5,298 bases of DNA from an uncultured Ruminococcus sp. (GTDB taxonomy: Bacteria > Bacillota > Clostridia > Oscillospirales > CAG-382). A model generated the notes under the pieces. The model was not told the origin of the DNA, did not search any database, and worked only from the letters and a program-made list of their open reading frames with translations. The DNA lies in the NCBI GenBank assembly GCA_902783535.1, contig CACZRJ010000101.1:1-5298 (forward strand), given 5' to 3'. Made by a program: the position numbers and the translations under genes. Below are positions 1 to 5,287 of the stretch, piece by piece (the first letter of the stretch is position 1; each line of letters opens with the position of its first letter).

Positions 1-1
1 C

Positions 2-118
2 AGGATCGCGTTCCGGGAGGGTCTGCGCGGACGGCTGGAGAACACCTATCTGCTCCGGCCGGACGGCACGCGGGAAAAACTGAGGAGAAGAACGGACAGC
101 GGAAAAAAGAGACCCTGA
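2..118 (+). CDS. C-terminal fragment of an unidentified protein
   Basis: Thirty-eight codons are open from the window edge to a TGA at 116-118. Most codons end in G or C, as in the certain genes nearby, and the translation has ordinary protein character: FREGLRGRLENTYLLRPDGT, then a basic tail rich in Arg and Lys. The start lies outside the window. I do not recognise the family from so short a tail. The +1 frame is also open to 126 but reads as a less natural, Gly/Ala/Arg-rich string. No hairpin terminator separates this stop from the next promoter only 12 bases on, so some read-through into the following operon is possible. Confidence 0.5.
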   Translation, partial: RIAFREGLRGRLENTYLLRPDGTREKLRRRTDSGKKRP

Positions 119-129
119 AAAAATGAGGG

Positions 130-159
130 TTGACTTTTTCGCGGGATCGGGCATATAAT
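130..159 (+). promoter_or_regulatory. sigma-70-type promoter of the PAP2/flippase-like operon
   Basis: The -35 element is TTGACT (130-135), one mismatch from consensus. The -10 element is a perfect TATAAT (154-159). The spacer is 18 bases. A start site near 166 would give a leader of about 20 bases containing the ribosome site AAAGGAG (172-178), 7 bases before the ATG at 186. There is no room for a riboswitch or attenuator, so expression is probably constitutive or controlled at the promoter. Confidence 0.85.
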
Positions 160-185
160 AGGCGACGTGCGAAAGGAGACCGGAG

Positions 186-911
186 ATGCCGCAGAATTGG
201 AAAACGACCGTCCGGCGGGCGCTGACGTCGCGCGCCGTTCTGCCCTGTCTGATCACGATCTGCCTCAACTTCGTCGCATTTTACGGCGCCCGCGCCGTCT
301 ACCGGCTGGAGGACGCCGCCGGGATATTGCGCTTTCACGACCTCTCGATCCCCGCGATCGACGGATACTTCGAGGCGAACGTGCGGTTCTTCCGCTGGTT
401 CATCATCATCTACATCTTTTATTTCATCTTCTGGTTCGCGGGATACTGGATCAACGCCGGCGTGGAGAAGAGCGTTTCGCATCCTTTCTTCGCTGCGACG
501 TCCATCGGGATGATCACCTGCGCGGTCATCTTCATCCTGTTCCCGACGGCCATGGAGCAGGTCGTCATCAGGGAGGAGGAGATCGAAACGGTCTTTGACC
601 GGCTCGCGCTGCTCATCTACCGCTCGGACGAGCCGAACAACCTGTTCCCGTCCATCCACTGCTTCACCAGCTACATGATCGCGAGATATTCCGCAAAAAG
701 CGGGCGTCTCCCGAAAGGTTACAAACTGTTCTGCATTTTCGCGTGCGTGGCGATCTTCGCCTCCACGCTGTTCGTCCGCCAGCATCTGTTCGCCGATCTG
801 ATCGGCGCGGCCGTTCTGGGGGAACTGTCGATCCTCGCCGAGCGGCTGACGCACGCCGGACGGCTGTTCGACAAATTAGACCAATTCATTCGAAAGGAGA
901 ACCCGGCTTGA
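186..911 (+). CDS. PAP2-superfamily membrane phosphatase (lipid phosphate phosphatase-like)
   Basis: A 241-residue integral membrane protein of the PAP2 (type 2 phosphatidic acid phosphatase) superfamily. Two signature motifs are visible. The first is PSIH (155-158), with catalytic-type His158. The second is STLFVRQHLFAD (193-204), with Arg198, His200 and Asp204 in the usual R...H...D arrangement. Hydrophobic segments lie at about 16-36, 68-88, 98-120, 180-197 and 202-217. The classical first motif (KxxxxxxRP) is not evident, which resembles the PAP2_3/Aur1-like branch more than PgpB or BcrC. Family members dephosphorylate lipid phosphates such as phosphatidate, prenyl diphosphates or phosphatidylglycerol phosphate, usually on the outer membrane face, or transfer phospho-head groups. 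The substrate here cannot be read from sequence. The ATG at 186 has a well-spaced AAAGGAG. The stop overlaps the next gene's start, so the two are probably translationally coupled and may act on the same lipid. Confidence 0.85.
   Translation: MPQNWKTTVRRALTSRAVLPCLITICLNFVAFYGARAVYRLEDAAGILRFHDLSIPAIDGYFEANVRFFRWFIIIYIFYFIFWFAGYWINAGVEKSVSHPFFAATSIGMITCAVIFILFPTAMEQVVIREEEIETVFDRLALLIYRSDEPNNLFPSIHCFTSYMIARYSAKSGRLPKGYKLFCIFACVAIFASTLFVRQHLFADLIGAAVLGELSILAERLTHAGRLFDKLDQFIRKENPA
893..900 (+). promoter_or_regulatory. ribosome binding site fixing the TTG start of the flippase-like gene
   Basis: AAAGGAGA (893-900) lies inside the last codons of the PAP2 gene, with its GGAG core 8 bases before the TTG at 908. 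No ATG or GTG lies at suitable spacing. The nearest in-frame ATG (1052) would remove the first membrane helix. An in-frame GTG at 743 would force a 169-base overlap and add a basic, non-membrane N-terminus. The TTG is therefore the best start. Confidence 0.8.
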
Positions 912-1987
912 ATTCCGAGTCCACCGAAAAAAAGAAAAAGTCCGGGCTTGCCGGACGGCTGATATGGCTTTTCATCTTCATCGTTCTCGTCTTCGTGACG
1001 ATTTTCGTCATCACCAGGAACAAGGATTTCTCGATCCGTAAGTTCATCGGGATGATCGAAAACGCGAACCCGTTTTTCCTTGCCGGCGCGTTCGCCTGCA
1101 TGATCGGATTCGTCATCTTCGAGGCGCTCGCGCTCAGACATCTCGAGCGTTTTTTCCATTCCCCGAAATCCGTTCCGAAAAACATCGTTTACTCCGCGGC
1201 CGACATCTATTTCTCCGCCATTACGCCTTCCGCTTCCGGCGGACAGCCGGCGTCCGCGCTCTTCATGATCAAGGACGGGATCTCGGCTGCCACGACCACG
1301 CTGTGCCTTCTGCTGAACCTGTCGCTCTACATGATCTCCATCGTCGTGATCGGCATCCTCTGCCTGGCCGTCCGCCCGTCGATCCTGCTGAACTTCTCGA
1401 CGTTTTCGAAGATCTTCATCATCGCGGGACTGTTCGTTCAGACGTTCCTCGTCGGCGTCATCCTGCTGATGGCGCTGAAGGACAAGTGGATCCTCTCCGC
1501 TGGCGACTGGATCCTGCGTTTCCTGCACAGGATCAGACTGGTGAAGCATCTGGAACCGAAGCGGGAGAAACTCGCGAGAGTCGTCGGCGAATACCACGAG
1601 TGCCTCGTGATCATGAAGGGGCACTGGAAGGTTCTGATCGTGACGTTCGTCCTGAATTTCCTGCAGCGGATCTCGAACATCGGCGTATCCGTCTTCGTGT
1701 TCCTCGCCGTCGGCGGGGCGCCGGAAAAGACCTTCGACGCGTTCCTGACGTCCTCCCTCGTCGTGGTCGGGTCGAACGCGGTCCCGGTCCCCGGCGCGGT
1801 CGGGATCTCCGACGCGCTGTTCCTGGACGGCTTTTCCGCGCTGATCCCGGACGTTTTCAGCGTGGAACTGCTGAGCAGGACCATCTCCTTCTATATCTGC
1901 ATTTTCTTCTGCGGAGCCATCACATTGTACGCGACCATCCGGAACGCGTTCCGCGCGAAAAAGGCGAAAGCGCCCGAAACAGATTGA
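908..1987 (+). CDS. Lysylphosphatidylglycerol-synthase TM-domain (flippase-like, YbhN/UPF0104-type) membrane protein
   Basis: A 359-residue polytopic membrane protein of the LPG_synthase_TM family, the N-terminal flippase-type domain of MprF. After a basic, charged N-terminus, hydrophobic segments lie near 18-36, 55-75, 132-153, 168-189, 241-267 and 323-343. Two family hallmarks are visible. One is ITPSASGGQPASALF (105-119), near a helix start. The other is VPVPGAVGISDALF (292-305), where the usual PGGxGxxE appears as PGAVGISD, so Asp302 replaces the common Glu. There is no C-terminal soluble aminoacyl-transferase domain, so it should not make lysyl-PG itself. Stand-alone members are thought or suspected to move lipids or lipid-linked intermediates across the membrane. 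The start TTG shares four bases (TTGA, 908-911) with the PAP2 stop, so the two genes form a coupled operon. This pairing suggests one lipid pathway, but the transported lipid is unknown. Family assignment is firm and activity is inferred. Confidence 0.85.
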   Translation: MNSESTEKKKKSGLAGRLIWLFIFIVLVFVTIFVITRNKDFSIRKFIGMIENANPFFLAGAFACMIGFVIFEALALRHLERFFHSPKSVPKNIVYSAADIYFSAITPSASGGQPASALFMIKDGISAATTTLCLLLNLSLYMISIVVIGILCLAVRPSILLNFSTFSKIFIIAGLFVQTFLVGVILLMALKDKWILSAGDWILRFLHRIRLVKHLEPKREKLARVVGEYHECLVIMKGHWKVLIVTFVLNFLQRISNIGVSVFVFLAVGGAPEKTFDAFLTSSLVVVGSNAVPVPGAVGISDALFLDGFSALIPDVFSVELLSRTISFYICIFFCGAITLYATIRNAFRAKKAKAPETD

Positions 1988-1995
1988 TCCGAAAG

Positions 1996-2045
1996 AAAAA
2001 AAACAGCATTCCGTTTCCGGAAAACCGGCGGGAATGCTGTTTTTT
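1996..2045. terminator. bidirectional intrinsic terminator between convergent genes
   Basis: CAGCATTCC (2004-2012) pairs perfectly with GGAATGCTG (2031-2039). The stem is flanked by eight A (1996-2003) and six T (2040-2045), which extend pairing and give a U-run in each direction. An inner CCGG/CCGG pair (2017-2020 with 2025-2028, AAAA loop) may stack on it. The plus-strand stop ends at 1987 and the minus-strand stop at 2049, so one element serves both transcripts. Confidence 0.9.
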
Positions 2046-2048
2046 GGA

Positions 2049-2858
2049 CTATTTTTCGAGATGCTCCAGGATCATGTTCCGGATCTCTTCGCTCAGATCT
2101 GTCGATCTGCGGGAAGCGACTTCTTCGGCGGAATACACGTGCAGGACGTCGAACGGCACGCGCGTTCTGCGGAAGGGAAACCGTTTCGTGATGTCCGCGG
2201 TGTTCTTCGTGCAGAGGACGACGATGGGCACGCCCGCTTTCTGGGCGATCATCGGAATGCCGTCGTGGAAGGGAAGCAGAGGCTCGTTTGTCTTGTTCCG
2301 GGTGCCTTCCGGATATACGCCGTAGGAGATGTCGTCTCTCCGTATGAGTTCCGCGGCGTCGTGGATGGTTTTGATCGCGCTGCGCGGGTTGCTGCGGTCG
2401 ATGGTCAGGAAGTCTCCGAGCCGGATATACGGTCCGGCGACCGGGATCTTCATGTTCTCCGCCTTCGTCAGAAAGGCCATCGGATGCCGCCAGAAGACGG
2501 AAATGGCGATGATGGGATCGAGCATCGACCGGTGGTTCGAAAGCAGCAGGAACGGCCCTTCCGGAATCTTTTCCAGTCCGGTCGCCTCCACTTTCACGCG
2601 GGCAAGCTGACGGATGGCGATGCACGCCTCGCGGATGATCCAGAACGCGGCATTGCTTTTTTTCGGGGGCTTCTCCTTGTTGGGAAGACAGAGGGAACTG
2701 ACGAGCAGCAGCAGGAGCGCGAAAATGATGCAGGCGGCCGTATATGCGGCGGTCAGTCCGAGAAAGATGAAAACCGTCCACACGTTTCTGACCGGGATCG
2801 CCCAGGTCGTCCAGGCCGCGCAGAAAAGGCTGACGATGAAAAAGAACGGTATCAGCAT
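2049..2858 (-). CDS. plsC: 1-acyl-sn-glycerol-3-phosphate acyltransferase (PlsC family)
   Basis: A 269-residue membrane-anchored acyltransferase. The expected reaction is transfer of an acyl group to the sn-2 position of lysophosphatidate to make phosphatidate, on the cytoplasmic face. Two hydrophobic segments come first (about 2-21 and 26-56), then the PlsC domain from about 85 to 245. Motif I is NHRSMLDP (108-115), with catalytic His109 and Asp114 in the HxxxxD pattern. Motif II includes LGDFLTIDR (147-155). Motif III is YPEGTRNK (182-189), which binds the glycerol phosphate. Motif IV is around GVPIVV (209-214). The usual FK.G segment reads PFHDG (196-200). The two-helix N-terminus makes it somewhat longer than minimal PlsC proteins. 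Start ATG (2856-2858) follows AAAGGA on the minus strand at about 10 bases. It is transcribed alone from its own promoter and converges on the PAP2/flippase-like operon. Clostridia often carry several PlsC paralogues, so acceptor specificity is not certain and the symbol denotes family. Confidence 0.9.
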   Translation of the reverse strand: MLIPFFFIVSLFCAAWTTWAIPVRNVWTVFIFLGLTAAYTAACIIFALLLLLVSSLCLPNKEKPPKKSNAAFWIIREACIAIRQLARVKVEATGLEKIPEGPFLLLSNHRSMLDPIIAISVFWRHPMAFLTKAENMKIPVAGPYIRLGDFLTIDRSNPRSAIKTIHDAAELIRRDDISYGVYPEGTRNKTNEPLLPFHDGIPMIAQKAGVPIVVLCTKNTADITKRFPFRRTRVPFDVLHVYSAEEVASRRSTDLSEEIRNMILEHLEK

Positions 2859-2889
2859 GGCAGTCTTGTCCTTTCAAAAACAACATCTC

Positions 2890-2918
2890 ATTTTACTCCG
2901 GACGCGAAAATTTGTCAA
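2890..2918 (-). promoter_or_regulatory. sigma-70-type promoter of plsC
   Basis: On the minus strand, a perfect -35 TTGACA (complement of 2913-2918) and -10 TAAAAT (complement of 2890-2895, one mismatch) are separated by 17 bases. Transcription would start near 2883, giving a leader of about 25 bases that holds the AAAGGA ribosome site. Confidence 0.85.
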
Positions 2919-2969
2919 TACCGTGAAGGAAATGCCGCCGGCTGCTTCCGCGCGGGAAAACCGCATCAT

Positions 2970-2984
2970 GACCGGAATCCGGTC
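2970..2984. repeat. short perfect palindrome in the divergent intergenic region
   Basis: GACCGGAATCCGGTC is a 7-base inverted repeat around a single central A (2977). An outer GCGGG (2952-2956) can also pair with CCCGC (2984-2988), sharing the base at 2984. It lies about 50 bases upstream of the plsC -35 and 70 bases upstream of the -35 of the secreted-protein gene. It could be an operator or only a chance GC-rich palindrome, and no regulator is encoded nearby. The rest of 2919-3051 shows no gene or other clear element. Confidence 0.3.
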
Positions 2985-3051
2985 CCGCACTTTCGTTCGC
3001 GCGATATCCGGTACAGTCGGAATGGATTCTGATGAACATCGCGCAAAAGCA

Positions 3052-3080
3052 TTGACAGGGCTGTTTCAGGGTGATAAGGT
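3052..3080 (+). promoter_or_regulatory. probable promoter of the dockerin/pseudo-subtilase gene
   Basis: The -35 is a perfect TTGACA (3052-3057). After 17 bases comes TAAGGT (3075-3080), which matches only T, A and the final T of the -10 consensus. A start near 3087 would give a leader of about 35 bases ending in GGAGG (3109-3113), 8 bases before the ATG at 3122. The weak -10 suggests moderate or activator-dependent expression. Confidence 0.6.
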
Positions 3081-3121
3081 GGATCACGGCAGATGACAAA
3101 CACACTCTGGAGGCTTGAATC

Positions 3122-5086
3122 ATGAGAAAGAACGCAAAACGGATTGCGGCTTTTTTGCTGTCCGCAATCTTAATTGTCTGCGCTTTTCTGGTGCCTTCTT
3201 CGGCTGAAGCGGAAGCGCGCCCGGAAGAGCGGATCGCCAACCGGCTGCACAGGATTCCCGGACGGATCTGTCTGACGATGGGAACCATAGAAAACGTGGA
3301 CATGAACGAACTGACGGAATCGAAATCATTTTTCGGAATTCCGTTTGAAAGCATCGATTTTCCTTATACGGAGGAAGAGATCCAAAACTGCAAGGACCAC
3401 AAAAAGTCGCAGACGTTCTACGTGATCACGCTGGAACTGACCGACAAGTCCGAAGAGAAGATGCAGGAAAGCCTGGACATTCTGAACGCCAGGGACGACG
3501 TCGGACACGCGTTCAACGATTTCATCATCTATCATCCGAAGGCATGGTCATACCTTCGTACCGTGGAAGGGAAGACGATGAACCCGCGCTATACCGGGAG
3601 CAACCGGCGCGGGATGTACAGGATCCCCGGAAAGGTCTGTGTGACGATGGGATCCATAGAGAACGTGGACTGGGCGGAACTGACGGAAGCAAAGCGCTTC
3701 CTCGGCGTCCCGTTCGAAAGCATCGATTTCCCTTACGACGAGGAAGAGATCCAAAACTGCAAGGATCACAAAAAGTCGCAGACGTTCTATGTGATCACGT
3801 TCATTCTGGAAGACAAATCTCAAAAGAAAATGAATGAAACGCTGGACATTCTGAATGCCAGAGAAGACGTCGGATACGCGTTCAACGACTTCATCCTTTA
3901 TCACTATATGCCCAAGAAGAATCAGAATGCGAATCCCGGCGAACCGAGGGACGCGGAAGCGCCCTGGGCAATGGAACGCTCCGGCCTGACGGATGCTTCG
4001 GCGCTCGGCTTCCGGGCCGACCCGGATATTACGGTCGCTTTGATCGATACCGGCGTCGACCGGCTGGATCATCTTGAGGACAATGTCCTCTGGAATGCGT
4101 CCTATGACGCGTTCACCGACCAGGTCGGCGTCCCGGTTCCGGACGTCAACGCCTACGGGACTCATATCGCAAACGTCCTTACGGCAAATACGGACGACGT
4201 CCCCTTCCCCGGGATCAGCAACCGGATCTCGATCCTTCCGATCAAAGCGGTCGGGGCCGACGAGACCGTCACGGAGTTTGAGGATGTTCCGTTCGAGCAG
4301 GGTGCGGTGATCGCACGCGCATTCCGGTATGCGATCGATGCGTCTTCTGACATCATCAATTACCAGTGGGCGATGCCGGACGATCTGTACGGCGGGATCT
4401 CGCCGTATCTGTCCCAGTACGACGGCATCGTCGTATTGAGCTCGGGCTGCGAATATCTTGAAGGCGACGACGGAGGCCTTCTGCCGCCGACGGAGATCGA
4501 GAACAGTTCCGCGCATCACAGAAAATGCGACCTGCCCGGCAATGTCATAGTCACCGGGACGATCTCGGAGGGCGACGCTTATCATGCAAGCATCAATTAC
4601 GGAAGCGCGTCGAACGGATGCGCCGGCGTGGACGTCGCTTCGCCTCTGCTTGTGACCGGTTCCCCCTACAACTATCTGTGCACGCCTGAGTCTTCCACCG
4701 CGCTCGTCAGCGGCGTATGCGCCCTGCTCAAGGGTACCGCGACGCATAAGAGCAGCGCGGAGATCGCTGCGCTGATCAAAAACCATTCCGAAATCGTGAG
4801 TTCCCTGACCGGAAAGGTCCATCAGGGAAGAGTGCTGAACCTTCCGTCGATCGCGGCGCCGCTGTTCTCGGAAGCGAGACCGGCATATTCCAGAGGAGAC
4901 GTGAACGGCGACGGCATCATCAACATTCTGGATTACGGTCTTTGCAGAAGAGCCGTTCTCCATACCGTGACGCTGACGGAAGAACAGGTATCGGCCGCGG
5001 ACGTCAACGGAAACGGCATCGTGGACGCGAACGATTACCTCTGCATCCGCAGGTTCATCCTGAGAACGTTCTACTTTGCGCCGTAA
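3122..5086 (+). CDS. Secreted dockerin protein with duplicated prodomain-like modules and a degenerate subtilisin (S8) domain
   Basis: A 654-residue exported protein. Residues 1-30 form a signal peptide: basic MRKNAKR, a hydrophobic core 8-24, and likely cleavage after SSA or AEA near 28-30. Two 95-residue modules (44-138, 167-261) follow; their strand/helix pattern and VGYAFNDFILY-type endings resemble S8 prodomains. The S8-like domain spans about 303-555. It keeps VALIDTGVD (305-313, Asp309), RISILPIKAVG (368-378), DIINYQW (410-416) and an SGVCALL helix (530-536). However, the HGTH motif reads YGTH (345-348), the AAGN motif reads SSGC (440-443), and the GTSMA region reads TPESSTA (521-527). 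Catalytic His, oxyanion Asn and nucleophile Ser are thus replaced by Tyr, Cys and Glu. A type I dockerin with two F-hand loops ends the protein (592-650). Start and ribosome site (GGAGG at 3109-3113) are clear. The uninterrupted frame argues for a functional pseudo-protease, attached by dockerin to a cohesin partner encoded elsewhere. Monocistronic. Confidence 0.85.
   Translation: MRKNAKRIAAFLLSAILIVCAFLVPSSAEAEARPEERIANRLHRIPGRICLTMGTIENVDMNELTESKSFFGIPFESIDFPYTEEEIQNCKDHKKSQTFYVITLELTDKSEEKMQESLDILNARDDVGHAFNDFIIYHPKAWSYLRTVEGKTMNPRYTGSNRRGMYRIPGKVCVTMGSIENVDWAELTEAKRFLGVPFESIDFPYDEEEIQNCKDHKKSQTFYVITFILEDKSQKKMNETLDILNAREDVGYAFNDFILYHYMPKKNQNANPGEPRDAEAPWAMERSGLTDASALGFRADPDITVALIDTGVDRLDHLEDNVLWNASYDAFTDQVGVPVPDVNAYGTHIANVLTANTDDVPFPGISNRISILPIKAVGADETVTEFEDVPFEQGAVIARAFRYAIDASSDIINYQWAMPDDLYGGISPYLSQYDGIVVLSSGCEYLEGDDGGLLPPTEIENSSAHHRKCDLPGNVIVTGTISEGDAYHASINYGSASNGCAGVDVASPLLVTGSPYNYLCTPESSTALVSGVCALLKGTATHKSSAEIAALIKNHSEIVSSLTGKVHQGRVLNLPSIAAPLFSEARPAYSRGDVNGDGIINILDYGLCRRAVLHTVTLTEEQVSAADVNGNGIVDANDYLCIRRFILRTFYFAP
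3251..3535 (+). repeat. tandem module, copy 1 (prodomain-like, residues 44-138)
   Basis: First of two in-gene copies with a period of 369 bases (123 codons). It runs from RIPGRICLTMG to FNDFIIYH. Aligned without gaps to copy 2, I count 74 of 95 identical residues. Each copy keeps two Cys (50 and 90 here). The inferred fold order is strand, helix, strand, strand, helix, strand, as in S8 prodomains. Confidence 0.85.
3620..3904 (+). repeat. tandem module, copy 2 (prodomain-like, residues 167-261)
   Basis: Second copy, running from RIPGKVCVTMG to FNDFILYH, with Cys173 and Cys213 matching Cys50 and Cys90. A 28-residue linker (139-166) separates the copies. The segment 3740-3799 matches 3371-3430 at 58 of 60 bases, and both differences are silent, which points to recent duplication or gene conversion in this core. 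Confidence 0.85.
4895..5071 (+). other. dockerin type I domain (residues 592-650)
   Basis: Two Ca-binding F-hand loops are visible. Loop 1 has Asp593, Asn595, Asp597, Asn601 and Asp604 at positions 1, 3, 5, 9 and 12. Loop 2 has Asp627, Asn629, Asn631, Asp635 and Asp638 at the same positions. Each is followed by a helix with an RR pair (609-610, 643-644). In known dockerins such a domain binds a cohesin on a scaffoldin or at the cell surface. Positions 10-11, which influence cohesin choice, are Ile-Leu in loop 1 and Ala-Asn in loop 2, so the two halves are not equivalent. Confidence 0.9.
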
Positions 5087-5120
5087 TCCGGCTTCCATGC
5101 AATGATTCCGGCAACACCGG

Positions 5121-5157
5121 CGCGGGTCTGATGCGAAAGACCCGCACCGCGTTTTTT
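5121..5157 (+). terminator. intrinsic terminator after the dockerin gene
   Basis: GCGGGTCT (5122-5129) pairs with AGACCCGC (5138-5145) around an 8-base loop, and six T follow at 5152-5157. An alternative pairing of CGCGG (5121-5125) with CCGCG (5147-5151) brings the stem directly to the T-run. It lies 34 bases after the stop and ahead of the tRNA promoter. Confidence 0.75.
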
Positions 5158-5167
5158 GAAAAATCAG

Positions 5168-5196
5168 TTGACAATCAGTGAAGGGCATGATATACT
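5168..5196 (+). promoter_or_regulatory. strong promoter of the tRNA-Val gene
   Basis: A perfect -35 TTGACA (5168-5173), a 17-base spacer and -10 TATACT (5191-5196) preceded by an extended TGA (5188-5190). Transcription would start near 5203, about 9 bases before the mature tRNA end. Near-consensus strength is typical of stable RNA genes. Confidence 0.9.
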
Positions 5197-5211
5197 TCGA
5201 AAGGTTCGCGA

Positions 5212-5287
5212 GGGGGTTTAGCTCAGCTGGGAGAGCATCTGCCTTACAAGCAGGAGGTCACAGGTTCGAGCCCTGTAGTCCCCACCA
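5212..5287 (+). tRNA. tRNA-Val (anticodon UAC)
   Basis: A full cloverleaf can be folded. The acceptor stem GGGGGTT (5212-5218) pairs with AGTCCCC (5277-5283), with two G-U type pairs. The D-arm has GCTC/GAGC. The anticodon stem TCTGC/GCAGG encloses loop CTTACAA, giving anticodon TAC, which reads GUA and other Val codons by wobble. The T-arm is ACAGG/CCTGT with loop TTCGAGC. A discriminator A (5284) and encoded CCA (5285-5287) follow. The length is 76 bases including CCA. No terminator or second tRNA is visible in the last 11 bases, but a tRNA cluster could continue beyond the edge. Confidence 0.97.

Noticed and set aside
1..126. Alternative reading of the left-edge fragment in the first frame
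   Set aside because: Its translation is a low-complexity Gly/Ala/Arg/Lys string. The second frame has G/C-ending codons and a more protein-like sequence.
743..907. Extended N-terminus for the flippase-like gene from the GTG at 743
   Set aside because: It would overlap the PAP2 gene by 169 bases and encode a basic Arg-rich stretch. The TTG at 908 has a well-placed AAAGGAGA.
1303..2325. Long plus-strand open frame crossing the flippase-like gene, the terminator and the 3' part of plsC
   Set aside because: It spans a bidirectional terminator and is a Pro/Arg-rich out-of-frame shadow with no domain or ribosome site.
1891..2886. Long minus-strand open frame overlapping plsC in another frame
   Set aside because: It is a His/Arg/Pro-rich shadow. 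The plsC frame carries all four acyltransferase motifs and the ribosome site.
3167..3184. Possible lipobox (LIVC, Cys20) in the signal peptide of the dockerin protein
   Set aside because: Position -1 is Val rather than Gly, Ala or Ser, the Cys lies within the hydrophobic core, and a normal signal peptidase I site follows.
4163..4165. His348 (second His of the canonical HGTH) as the catalytic base
   Set aside because: In subtilisins the catalytic His is the first of the motif, which is Tyr345 here. The second His is not positioned to serve in the triad.
3548..5188. Long minus-strand open frame opposite the dockerin gene
   Set aside because: It is Arg/Asp/Val-rich with no recognisable domain, arises from the codon bias of the plus-strand gene, and runs through the terminator and dockerin. 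The plus-strand gene has a signal peptide, motifs and a ribosome site.
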